Origin: Modestobacter sp. DSM 44400
GTDB lineage: Bacteria > Actinomycetota > Actinomycetes > Mycobacteriales > Geodermatophilaceae
Assembly: GCF_900107175.1 (NCBI RefSeq)
Contig: NZ_FNOZ01000014.1
Span: 30,871-94,870 of the forward strand
Reading direction: 5' to 3'
DNA length: 64,000 nucleotides
Under the pieces are notes generated by a model, which had not been told where the DNA came from, made no database searches, and was given only the letters and a program-made list of their open reading frames with translations. Both the position numbers and the translations under genes were made by a program. Shown here in pieces: positions 26,606 through 34,238 of this stretch. How positions within the stretch are numbered: the first letter of the stretch is position 1; each line of letters begins with the position of its first letter.

Positions 26606-28282
26606 ATGACCGCACCTCCGCAGGCCGCCGGCACCGTCCACGTCGTCGACCCGTCCCCGCTGAACTGGCTTTTCATCACCTGGAACACCATGGAAGAGCC
26701 CATCCGGATCGACGAGGCCGGACGCGTCGTCTACTCCCTCGCCGAGTCCTCGGAATGGCTCGACGACCGGACCCTGGAGCTCCGGCTGCGCCGCGGGGTC
26801 CGCTTTCAGGACGGCGAGCACTTCACCGCCCACAACATCAAGCAGAACTTCGACGAGATGCAGCGCTGGGCGGCTCCCCACCCGCCGGGCACCTGGCTGA
26901 ACTTCCCACCGCAGTCCACCGCCGAGGTCGTCGACGACCACGTCCTGCGTTTCCACTTCCCCGGCCCGGACGGGCTGGCCATCGGCAAGTTCCGCGGCTT
27001 CCACGTCGCCTCCTCCGCCTTCTGGAACGGCAAGGACGCCCCCGGCTTCGGCTACAAGAAGTTCGGCTCGGGAGAGGGCCACTGGTAGGTGATCGACGAG
27101 CCGGGCCCGTGGGGCACCGGTCCGTTCACCCTGGTCCAGGGTGCTTCGTCGATCACCACCCGCAACGTCGTCATGAGCGCGGACCCCTACCGCGCGTCCT
27201 GGTTCATCGAGAGCGAGCAGCGTGATCCGCAGGTCGTGCTGGAGGCCAACCCCGACCACTGGAACCGCGCGGCCCGCGGCCCCCGCATCGAGCGGGCCGT
27301 GTTCCGCAACGACGTGACGCCGGACGAGGCGCTGCGGCTGGTGTGCGACACCGAGGGCGAAGTCGACATCGTCACCGAGGTGTCACCGGCGGACGCCCAG
27401 CGGGTGCAGGACTCCGCGCACGCCCGCCTGGTCGTCTGTGACGCCAACCGGGTCCTCGTCGGGATCCTCAACCGCAACAGCGACGCGCCGCTCGACGACC
27501 TCGGCGTCCGCCGCGCGCTGAACATGGCCATCGACCGGCAGGCGATCATCGAGCAGGGGCTGGCCGGGTATGCGTCGGTGATCCCGGCGCTGACCCCGAA
27601 CTGGTGCAGTGGCTTCCCCGCCGGCGCGGTCCCTTACGAGCTGGACGCGGCGAGAGCCCGCGAGGCGTTCTCCCGCGGGTCCTGGCCTGCGCGCCGGCCG
27701 CTGCGGATCGCCACGCCCGAGCCGTTCGCCGGGATCGCGCACATGGTGGCAGCCAGCATCCGCTCGACCCTGGACCTGATGGTGGAGGTCATCGTGGTGC
27801 CTCCGGACCAGGCCCCGGGCGGTGCCCGGGCGCTGGTGGAGAAGAAGCTCGACCTGCCGTGGGACGTGCTGATCCACGCCTGGTTCGACCTCTCCTCCGA
27901 GGCGCCACCCGCCGCGGTGCACCGGGAGTTCTTCGGGCTAGACGGCGCCTTTCGGGCCGGCCCGCCGGACGACGCCTTCGACGCGCTGTTCGACGAGATG
28001 AAGGTGCAGCTGGACGGCGGGGCACTGGTTGCGGTGGCCGAGCGGATCGACGCGTACGTGCACGACCAGGCGCTGGCGCTGTTCATCTGCGCCCCGCAGG
28101 CGCTGTACGCGGTGAACGAGCACGTCACGTTCTCCCCGTACAAGACGACCTTCGAGCTCGCCGAGGTCACCGTCGACGACCGGCACTGGTCGGTCACCGG
28201 CGGTGGAGCGGAGCTCGGCGCACGGACCGCACGGTCGCAGTCGAAGCCGGGCTTCGCCGGCGCGGCCGGCAACGCCTGCTGA
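26606..28282 (+). CDS. Family 5 solute-binding-protein-like gene with in-frame UAG (candidate UAG-coded selenoprotein)
   Basis: One frame reads 558 codons from ATG 26606 to TGA 28282 if the UAG at 27086-27088 (codon 161) is translated. Both halves are one SBP_bac_5-type protein: VRFQDGEHFTAHNIKQNF near residue 72, then SGEGHW-UAG-VIDEPGPWGTGPFTL and LDDLGVRRALNMAIDRQAI. No signal peptide or lipobox is present, so it may be cytoplasmic and not an ordinary transport receptor. The gene lies between tRNA-Sec(CUA) and selA, and a hairpin follows the UAG. I infer that UAG encodes selenocysteine. The alternative is a nonsense mutation leaving two dead halves. A terminator directly after the TGA shows that the full frame is the transcribed unit. 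Confidence 0.75.
27100..27121 (+). promoter_or_regulatory. SECIS-like hairpin downstream of the in-frame UAG
   Basis: In the mRNA GCCGG (27100-27104) and GCCC (27105-27108) pair with GGGC (27112-27115) and CCGGU (27117-27121), with one bulged A and apical loop GUG. The loop starts 20 bases after the UAG, and its first base is G. Both fit the usual bacterial SECIS rules: loop 16-37 bases from the recoded codon and a G in the first two loop positions. Hairpins are common in DNA this G/C-rich, so this supports recoding but does not prove it. Confidence 0.5.
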
Positions 28283-28289
28283 CGCCGGC

Positions 28290-28320
28290 CGGCCCGGGCG
28301 GCGGATCCCCGCCCGGGCCG
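28290..28320 (+). terminator. Terminator of the UAG-containing gene
   Basis: A 12-bp stem built from 28290-28301 and 28309-28320 (core GGCCCGGGCG / CGCCCGGGCC) with a 7-base loop, starting eight bases after the TGA. It separates this gene from selA, which has its own -10 box. Confidence 0.75.
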
Positions 28321-28348
28321 CCCTGCGCCGCTCCGGGCACCGACCTCC

Positions 28349-28354
28349 TACGCT
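28349..28354 (+). promoter_or_regulatory. Leaderless -10 box of selA
   Basis: TACGCT eight bases before the selA ATG at 28363. With the preceding terminator it suggests selA-selB are transcribed from their own promoter as a leaderless mRNA. Confidence 0.5.
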
Positions 28355-28362
28355 CGGCGACG

Positions 28363-29691
28363 ATGACCGCCGACCCGAGCGCCGACCCCCGCCGACGGGT
28401 GCCGCGCACCGACACGCTGCTCGCCGAACCGCAGGTGGCCGCTGCCGCCGGCCGGCTCGGGCGCGAGCTGGTCAAAACGGCCGTGCAGACCGTGCAGACG
28501 CGGGTGCGCAGCGGTGACCTGCCCCCCGAGGACGCCGTCGCGGCCGTGCTGGCGGCGCTGCCCGGCACGGCCGGCAGCCTGCAGCCGGTGCTCAACGCCA
28601 CCGGCGTCCTGGTGCACACCAACCTCGGCCGGGCCCCGCTGTCGGCCGCGGCGGTCGAGGCGGTGGTCGCCGCCAGCGGCACCACCGACGTCGAGCTGGA
28701 CCTGGCCACCGGACGGCGCGGTCCCCGCGGCGAGGCGGCGCTGTCGGCGCTGCTGGCCGCCGTCCCCGCCGCCGAGGCCGCCCTCGTGGTCAACAACTGC
28801 GCGGCCGCCCTCGCGCTGGTCGCCACCTGCTTCTGCGCCGGCCGGGAGCTGGTCATCGCGCGCGGGGAGCTGGTGGAGATCGGCGACGGGTTCCGCATTC
28901 CCGAACTGCTCACCGCCACCGGGGCCCGGCTCCGCGAGGTCGGGACGACGAACCGCGTCGCGCTGGCCGACTACACCGCGGCGCTGACCCCGGACACCGG
29001 CGCGGTGCTCAAGGTGCACCCCTCCAACTTCGTCGTCCGCGGCTTCACCCGGGCCGTCGAGGTCGCCGAGCTGGCACCCGCGCTCGCCGGCACCGGCGTC
29101 CCGCTGGTCGCCGACGTCGGCTCCGGGCTGCTCCGCCCGCACCCGCTGCTGCCCGACGAGCCGGACCTGCAGACCGCTCTGGCCGACGGCGCGGACCTGG
29201 TGCTGGCCAGCGGCGACAAGCTGTTCGGCGGCCCGCAGGCCGGGTTGGTGCTCGGCCGCGCCGACCTCGTGCAGCGGTTGCGCCGCTCTCCGCTGTACCG
29301 CGCGCTGCGGGTCGACAAGACGACCCTGGCCGCGCTGGAGGCGACCCTGCGCGGACCGCAGCCGCCGGTTCACCAGATGCTCGACGCCGACCCAGACATG
29401 CTCCGGAAGCGGGCCAGGGCGCTGGCCGCCCGGCTGGTCGACGGCGGGCTGGACGCGGTCGCCGTCGCCTCCACCGCCCGGGTCGGCGGGGGAGGAGCCC
29501 CGGAGTTCGAACTGCCCAGCTGTGCCGTCTCGCTGCCTGCCGCCTTTGCCGAGCCGCTGCGCCGCGGACCGCGGCCGGTGGTCGGCCACCTCGCCGGGGA
29601 CCGCACCCTGCTCGACCTGCGCAGCCTGCTCCCGGCCCAGGACGACGCCCTGGCCGACGCGGTGCTCGCGGTAGCGCAGCGGTGGACGTGA
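28363..29691 (+). CDS. selA: L-seryl-tRNA(Sec) selenium transferase
   Basis: A 442-residue PLP enzyme that converts Ser-tRNA-Sec to Sec-tRNA-Sec using selenophosphate from SelD. The N-terminal tRNA-binding part ends at LNATGVLVHTNLGRAPLS. The PLP core contains VVNNCAAALALV, VADVGSGLL and the lysine loop ASGDKLFGGPQAGL, with Lys286 as the likely Schiff-base residue. Length is normal for the family. The ATG follows a -10 box without a Shine-Dalgarno sequence. It overlaps the selB frame at its 3' end. Since the tRNA here reads UAG, the enzyme must recognise the tRNA body and not the anticodon, as is known for SelA. Confidence 0.96.
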   Translation: MTADPSADPRRRVPRTDTLLAEPQVAAAAGRLGRELVKTAVQTVQTRVRSGDLPPEDAVAAVLAALPGTAGSLQPVLNATGVLVHTNLGRAPLSAAAVEAVVAASGTTDVELDLATGRRGPRGEAALSALLAAVPAAEAALVVNNCAAALALVATCFCAGRELVIARGELVEIGDGFRIPELLTATGARLREVGTTNRVALADYTAALTPDTGAVLKVHPSNFVVRGFTRAVEVAELAPALAGTGVPLVADVGSGLLRPHPLLPDEPDLQTALADGADLVLASGDKLFGGPQAGLVLGRADLVQRLRRSPLYRALRVDKTTLAALEATLRGPQPPVHQMLDADPDMLRKRARALAARLVDGGLDAVAVASTARVGGGGAPEFELPSCAVSLPAAFAEPLRRGPRPVVGHLAGDRTLLDLRSLLPAQDDALADAVLAVAQRWT

Positions 29692-29702
29692 CCGGCGCCG
29701 GC

Positions 29703-31448
29703 ATGGACGTCGTCGCCACTGCCGGGCACGTCGACCACGGCAAGTCCACGCTGGTCAAGGCACTGACCGGGATGGAGCCGGACCGCTGGGAGGAGGAGCG
29801 CCGCCGCGGGCTGACCATCGACCTGGGGTTCGCCTGGACGACGCTGCCTTCGGGTCGCCGACTGGCGGTCGTCGACGTCCCCGGGCACGAGAAGTTCGTC
29901 GGCAACATGCTGGCCGGCGTCGGCTCGGTGCCGGCCGCCCTCATCGTGGTTGCGGCGGACGACGGCTGGTCGGCGCAGACCGCCGAGCACGTCGCCGTCC
30001 TGGACGCCCTCGGCGTGCGGCACGGGCTGCTGGTCGTGACCAAGGCCGATGCCGCCGACCCGGCACCGGCGCTCGCCGACGCCCTGGACCGGCTGGCCGG
30101 CACGTCGCTGGGCAGACTGCCGGCCGTCGCGGCCAGCGCACGCACCGGCGCCGGCGTGCCCGAGGTCGCGGCGGCGCTGGAGTCGGTGCTGGCCGGGCTG
30201 CCCGCGCCGGACGTCACCGCGCCCGTGCGGCTGTGGGTCGACCGCGCCTTCACCATCCGCGGCGCCGGCACCGTGGTCACCGGCACGCTCGCCGCCGGCA
30301 CCGTCGCGGTGAGTGACCGGCTGGAGCTCGGCGGGCGGCCGGTGACAGTGCGGGGGCTGCAGTCCCTCGGCGAGGCGGTGCCGACCGCGTCGGCCACCGC
30401 CCGGGTCGCGCTGAACCTGCGCGGCGTCGCGGTGGAGGAGGTCGCCCGTGGCGACGCCCTGCTGACCCCGGACGCCTTCCGGCGCACCGACGCCCTCGAC
30501 GTCACGCTGGTCACGCCGGTCGAGGACCGGCTGCCGGCCGAGCTCGTCGTCCACGTGGGGTCGGCGACCGTCGCCGCGCGGGTGCGCCCACTCGACGGGT
30601 CGGCGCTGCGGCTGCGGCTGACCGAGCCGCTGCCGCTGCGGGTGGGCGACCGGCTGCTGCTGCGCGACCCCGGCACGCGCCGCGTGCTGGGCGCCGACGT
30701 GCGCGACGTCGACCCGCCGGAGCTGGGCCGGCGGGGGGCGGCCCGCACCCGCGCCGCCGAGCTCGCCGAACAGCCGCCGGGTGCGGGCGGGGCCCGCGCC
30801 GACCTGGCCCGGCGCCGGGTCGTGCGGCGGGTGGACTTCGTCGCGATGGGCTGGCCAGTGCCGCCCGAGGCGACGTCGACCGGGCCGTGGCTGCTGGCGC
30901 CGGGGCTGGTCGAGGAGCTCGCGGCCCGCGTGCTGCCGCTGGTGGCGGGCTACCGGAACCGGCTGCCGCTGGAGCCGGGGCCGCCGGTGGAGTGGGTGCG
31001 CCAGGAGCTCGGCCTGCCCGACGCCGAGCTGGTGGCCGGCGTCGTCCGGGCGCCACTGGCGCTGCGCGGCGGGCGGGTGGTGGTCGCCGGCGCCGGACTG
31101 CCGCCGGCGGTGCAGCGTGCCGTGGACGGCGTTCGGGCGCGACTGGCCGAGTCGCCGTTCGCCGCTCCGGAGGCCGGTGACCTGGCCGCCGCCGGGCTGG
31201 GTCCCCGTGAGCTGGCCGCCGCGGTGCGCGAGGAGCTACTGGTGCGGATCGCCGACGCCGTGTACCTGGCGCCCGGCGTCGAGGCAGAGGCGACGGCCCG
31301 GCTGGCGTCTGTGCCGCAGCCGTTCACCCTCAGCCAGGCCCGGACGGCGTGGGGGACCAGCCGCCGGGTCGCCGTCCCGCTGGCCGAGTGGCTCGACGCC
31401 CGCGGCGTCACCGAGCGGCTGCCGGACAACACCCGCCGACTGCGGTGA
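29703..31448 (+). CDS. selB: Selenocysteine-specific elongation factor
   Basis: A 581-residue SelB. The GTPase domain starts MDVVATAGHVDHGKSTLVK, with G3 DVPGHEKF and G4 VTKADA. Domains II and III follow, then C-terminal winged helices that bind the SECIS hairpin in characterised SelB proteins. It delivers Sec-tRNA-Sec to the ribosome at a recoded codon. SelB does not read the anticodon, so it can serve a UAG-decoding tRNA. The ATG at 29703 was chosen because SelB proteins start just before the ATAGHVDHGK motif. A GTG at 29682 overlapping selA is possible. The GNAT gene overlaps its stop by four bases. Confidence 0.95.
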   Translation: MDVVATAGHVDHGKSTLVKALTGMEPDRWEEERRRGLTIDLGFAWTTLPSGRRLAVVDVPGHEKFVGNMLAGVGSVPAALIVVAADDGWSAQTAEHVAVLDALGVRHGLLVVTKADAADPAPALADALDRLAGTSLGRLPAVAASARTGAGVPEVAAALESVLAGLPAPDVTAPVRLWVDRAFTIRGAGTVVTGTLAAGTVAVSDRLELGGRPVTVRGLQSLGEAVPTASATARVALNLRGVAVEEVARGDALLTPDAFRRTDALDVTLVTPVEDRLPAELVVHVGSATVAARVRPLDGSALRLRLTEPLPLRVGDRLLLRDPGTRRVLGADVRDVDPPELGRRGAARTRAAELAEQPPGAGGARADLARRRVVRRVDFVAMGWPVPPEATSTGPWLLAPGLVEELAARVLPLVAGYRNRLPLEPGPPVEWVRQELGLPDAELVAGVVRAPLALRGGRVVVAGAGLPPAVQRAVDGVRARLAESPFAAPEAGDLAAAGLGPRELAAAVREELLVRIADAVYLAPGVEAEATARLASVPQPFTLSQARTAWGTSRRVAVPLAEWLDARGVTERLPDNTRRLR

Positions 31449-31939
31449 CCGGCGTCCGGGCCGCCGCGGCCACCGACCTGCCCGGCCTGGACGAGGCGCT
31501 CGGTGCACCGCCGGGTGTCCACCGTTCGCTGTTCGCCCGGCACGAGGCGGGGGAGGCGGTGCTGTTTCTCGCGTTCGGCGAAGACGGGTGTCCGGTGGGC
31601 AGCGGACTGCTCCGCTGGCGGGCGCGTGAGGACGTCGTCCGCACGGCCTTTCCCGGCGCACCGGAGCTGTCCAACCTCCAGGTCAGCCCGGCCGCGCGCG
31701 GCCGCGGCTCCGGATCGGCGCTGATCGAGGCGATCGCGGCGCGAGCCGCGTCCGCCGGCTGCCCGACCCTCGGGCTGGCCGTGGGCGACGAGAACCCGGG
31801 CGCGGCGCGGCTGTACCTGCGGCTCGGCTTCACCGAGAACGGACTGCGCTACGTCGACCGCTACAGCTGGACCGACCTCACCGGCGAGGCCCATGACGAG
31901 GCTGACCCGGTGCGGTACCTGGTCCGGTACCTGCGCTGA
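31445..31939 (+). CDS. GNAT family N-acetyltransferase
   Basis: A 164-residue acetyltransferase with the acetyl-CoA pyrophosphate loop in LQVSPAARGRGSGSALIEAI (about residue 77) and the C-terminal NPGAARLYLRLGF motif. The acceptor is unknown. Its GTG overlaps the selB stop, so it is co-transcribed with selA-selB. A role in selenium metabolism is possible, but nothing in the sequence shows it. Its 3' end abuts a truncated toxin gene on the other strand. Confidence 0.85.
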   Translation: MTGVRAAAATDLPGLDEALGAPPGVHRSLFARHEAGEAVLFLAFGEDGCPVGSGLLRWRAREDVVRTAFPGAPELSNLQVSPAARGRGSGSALIEAIAARAASAGCPTLGLAVGDENPGAARLYLRLGFTENGLRYVDRYSWTDLTGEAHDEADPVRYLVRYLR

Positions 31940-31984
31940 GGAACCCGCCGGTTTCCGGTCGGCTCCACCGGTGGCCGGGAGGGG

Positions 31985-32143
31985 CCTGCCGACCCGTTGG
32001 GGGTTCTCGACGAGCGGGCCGAAGTGGAACTCGACGCAGGCCGTTGCGATCTTCTCCGGCAGGCGCAGCAGGTCGCGGGCAGCGCGAGCGGTGATCTGTA
32101 TCTGATACGGCTCAGTGCCGTGCTCCGGCGTGAGCTCGCTCAC
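31985..32143 (-). pseudogene. Truncated RelE/ParE-type toxin
   Basis: Reading from a GTG at 32143 the product begins like a RelE toxin, with YQIQITARAARDLLRLPEKI followed by ATACVEFHFGPLVENPQRVGRPL. The remaining half of the fold, which carries the catalytic basic and aromatic residues, is missing. The frame runs on as antisense to the GNAT and selB genes without similarity. The toxin was probably cut by the event that placed the GNAT gene next to it. The start overlaps the antitoxin stop, the usual TA operon order. Confidence 0.7.
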
Positions 32144-32409
32144 CGGAACCCGGAGCGGGCGCTGATCTCGTCGTTGTCGGCGAACCGACCGGCTGCGGCG
32201 TCGGCCTGCCCTCCCGGACCGCCTTCGCGGCGCCGGGGGGTGTCGAGCATCTCCAAGGTCTCCTCGATGGAGGCGAGGTCGTCTACGGAGATGAGTACGG
32301 CGGCCGGGCGACCGTGTCGTGTGATGGTGACCCGTTCGTGGGTGCGCTCGACATCGGTCACGTACTCAGACAGCCGGTCACGAGCCTCGCCCAGCGGCAC
32401 AGCGCTCAT
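32140..32409 (-). CDS. Antitoxin of the Phd/RelB type
   Basis: An 89-residue antitoxin. The N-terminus (MSAVPLGEARDRLSEYVTDV) and the segment HERVTITRHGRPAAVLISVDD are typical of Phd/YefM dimerisation and DNA-binding domains, and the acidic tail would have bound the toxin. The ATG at 32409 was chosen because Phd proteins begin at this motif. Its toxin partner is truncated, so it may persist as a repressor or as a leftover that neutralises related toxins. Confidence 0.8.
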   Translation of the reverse strand: MSAVPLGEARDRLSEYVTDVERTHERVTITRHGRPAAVLISVDDLASIEETLEMLDTPRRREGGPGGQADAAAGRFADNDEISARSGFR

Positions 32410-32498
32410 GGCGCTCAGGACAGCCAGAAGTACGGGCAAACACTACTGCTGCACGTGTCGCGACCCGACCTCGGATCCACTCGTCCGCGATCGGATAC

Positions 32499-32615
32499 GG
32501 ACCCACTGCCGGAAGGGCCCGACCTCACTGGCGTCTGGTCGGGCAGCGCGGCTGGTCGGCCGAGCGGTTCGGGGCCGTCCTCGCCGACGCCTGGACCCGG
32601 CTGATCTTGGCCTGA
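32499..32615 (+). pseudogene. C-terminal remnant of a TetR-like regulator
   Basis: The plus strand reads WRLVGQRGWSAERFGAVLAD followed by AWTRLILA and TGA (32613-32615), resembling the last helix of TetR-family regulators. No helix-turn-helix part precedes it. It is a short fragment in a degraded area beside the broken toxin gene. The family call rests on about 28 residues and is tentative. Confidence 0.35.
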
Positions 32616-32626
32616 CGGACGGGGGC

Positions 32627-32791
32627 TCAGCCCCCGGCGGCGCGGAGCAGCTGGTCGCGCTCGGCGTCCAGGTCGCGCTCGGGCAGCCGGCCGGTGTCGA
32701 CGCTCTCGACCATGTCCTCCAGCCGCACCGGCACGGGCAGCTCCCGGAAGCGGCTTTCCCGGTCCTCCGCAGGCTGCGCCTGATGGGTCAT
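32627..32791 (-). CDS. Small acidic protein of unknown function, 54 residues
   Basis: A short gene with ATG at 32791 and TGA at 32627. The product is hydrophilic and highly charged, with ELPVPVRLEDMVESVDTGRL and ERDLDAERDQLLRA segments that suggest two amphipathic helices. I do not recognise the family. It lies 39 bases downstream of the enoyl-CoA hydratase on the same strand and may be co-transcribed with it. A GGGGGC/GCCCCC hairpin (32621-32635) covers its stop and can act as terminator. Confidence 0.5.
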   Translation of the reverse strand: MTHQAQPAEDRESRFRELPVPVRLEDMVESVDTGRLPERDLDAERDQLLRAAGG

Positions 32792-32830
32792 GGCGTCAGC
32801 GTCCGCGCCCCGGCGGCGGCTGACAAGCGG

Positions 32831-33616
32831 TCACTCCGCGGCGGGCACCCAGCGGGCGGGCCGGTTCTCCCGGAACGCGGCGATGCCCTCCTGTCCCTCG
32901 GCGCTGGCGAAGAACCGGGCCGACAGGCTCGACAGGTTGGCAAACTGCTCCGACAGCGTCCCGGTCGGCGTGGACCGCAGCAGCCGCTTGGTCTCCGCCA
33001 GCGCAGCCGGAGCGCCTGCGCCCAGCGCGGTGACCTGCGCGGCCACCGTGGCGTCGACCTCGTCATCGGGCACGGCCAGGTCGACCAGCCCGCCGGCCGC
33101 CGCCGTGTCGGCGTCGAACACCTCGCCGGTGAGCATCAGCCGGTGCACCGCGTGGGGCAGCATCCGCGGCCGGACCACCGCCGAGATCACCGCCGGGACG
33201 ACGCCGATCCGGACCTCGCTGAACGCGAAGGTGGCCGAGGCGCCGGCCACGACCACGTCGCAGGCCGCGAGCAGTCCGACCCCACCGGCGCGCGCCGGAC
33301 CGCGGACGGCGGCGATGACCGGTTTCGGTGCCGACCACACCAGCTCGAGCAGCTCGGGGAACTCGTTGACCCCCTGGTCGGCGGCCGCACCGCCGGATGC
33401 CTCGGACAGGTCCATCCCGGAGCAGAACACCCGGCCGGTGTGGTCGAGCACCACGACCCGGACGGCGTCGTCGGCGAAGGCGTCGGTCAGCGCCTGCCGC
33501 AGCTGCGCCCGCATCGCGCGGGACAGGGCGTTGCGGTTGGCGGGGGAGTCCAGGGTCAACCGCGCCACACCGCGGGACACCTCGACGGACAGCACGCGCT
33601 CTGTTCCTGAGGTCAC
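32831..33616 (-). CDS. Enoyl-CoA hydratase/isomerase family protein
   Basis: A 261-residue crotonase. CoA-binding FCSGMDLSEASGG lies near residue 64, the oxyanion loop ARAGGVGLLAACDVVVAGA near 107, and the later FSEVRIGVVPAVIS segment carries the catalytic acid position. It is not part of a recognisable pathway cluster, so the substrate is unknown. The GTG at 33616 overlaps the stop of the membrane-protein gene upstream. Confidence 0.85.
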   Translation of the reverse strand: MTSGTERVLSVEVSRGVARLTLDSPANRNALSRAMRAQLRQALTDAFADDAVRVVVLDHTGRVFCSGMDLSEASGGAAADQGVNEFPELLELVWSAPKPVIAAVRGPARAGGVGLLAACDVVVAGASATFAFSEVRIGVVPAVISAVVRPRMLPHAVHRLMLTGEVFDADTAAAGGLVDLAVPDDEVDATVAAQVTALGAGAPAALAETKRLLRSTPTGTLSEQFANLSSLSARFFASAEGQEGIAAFRENRPARWVPAAE

Positions 33617-34149
33617 CGGGCCATCCTGCCGGGCCCGACAGCTGGCGCTGGGGGCGGTGCCGCCTCGCGCTGGTCCGTCGCGAGGACGGTGCGCCCAGCG
33701 ACACGGGCGAAGCGTGCGACTTGGTCGTGGACCTTGTCGCTGATTGCGTCCAGTTGTTCCGCCGTCCGGGACTCCTTCATCGAGCGGGCCAGTTCCATTG
33801 CCGCGCGCGCCTCGCTCTCCACGTGCGGGTCGTTGCAGATCATGAGGACTTCGTAGAAGCGGCCCCATGCAGTCGCGCGGTTGCGCCGGACGTCTTCGGC
33901 CACGTCCGGGGCCTTCTTCTCGACCTTTTCCGTGCTACCCAACCGTGCCGTGACGTGCCACCGGTGTAGCTGGGCCCGGCGGTACTCGATGACCCCGGCG
34001 CAGAATGCCGAATACACCTCTACTCGGCGACGGCGCAGCTCTTCCGCTCGCTGGTTCGTCGTGTTGCGACGGAGGTTGAGCAGTCCGAACCCAAAGGTGA
34101 GCACGGCGACGACGACGGCGCTGCTGAACCCGACCCAGGCACTGCCCAT
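33613..34149 (-). CDS. Membrane-anchored protein of unknown function
   Basis: A 178-residue protein with one N-terminal transmembrane segment (SAWVGFSSAVVVAVLTFGFG) followed by an Arg/Glu-rich helical region likely to form a coiled coil (QRAEELRRRRVEVYSAF). The C-terminus is Pro/Ala-rich. I do not recognise the family. The ATG at 34149 places the hydrophobic segment at the very N-terminus, and a longer start at 34227 is possible. It overlaps the next gene by four bases. Confidence 0.6.
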   Translation of the reverse strand: MGSAWVGFSSAVVVAVLTFGFGLLNLRRNTTNQRAEELRRRRVEVYSAFCAGVIEYRRAQLHRWHVTARLGSTEKVEKKAPDVAEDVRRNRATAWGRFYEVLMICNDPHVESEARAAMELARSMKESRTAEQLDAISDKVHDQVARFARVAGRTVLATDQREAAPPPAPAVGPGRMAR

Positions 34150-34238
34150 CCCCCGAGCCAACCCACCGGCATGCCGAGCGACAAGGTGAGGACGGCGCGT
34201 CGCGGGGAGGTTGCAGCAGACGGTCACACTGGGAGGCA

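Noticed and set aside
26606..27088. Simple nonsense pseudogene explanation for the UAG gene
   Set aside because: Not fully excluded, but disfavoured: the frame is otherwise undamaged for 558 codons, the adjacent tRNA-Sec has the matching anticodon, and the hairpin lies at the right distance.
28280..28282. C-terminal Cys followed by UGA, hairpin downstream, as a second Sec site
   Set aside because: The tRNA-Sec reads UAG, the hairpin is a strong terminator, and the 26 or so codons after the UGA look non-coding.
31445..31939. GNAT protein as a selenium-pathway enzyme
   Set aside because: Operon position after selB is suggestive, but nothing in its sequence indicates the substrate, so I left it as a generic acetyltransferase.
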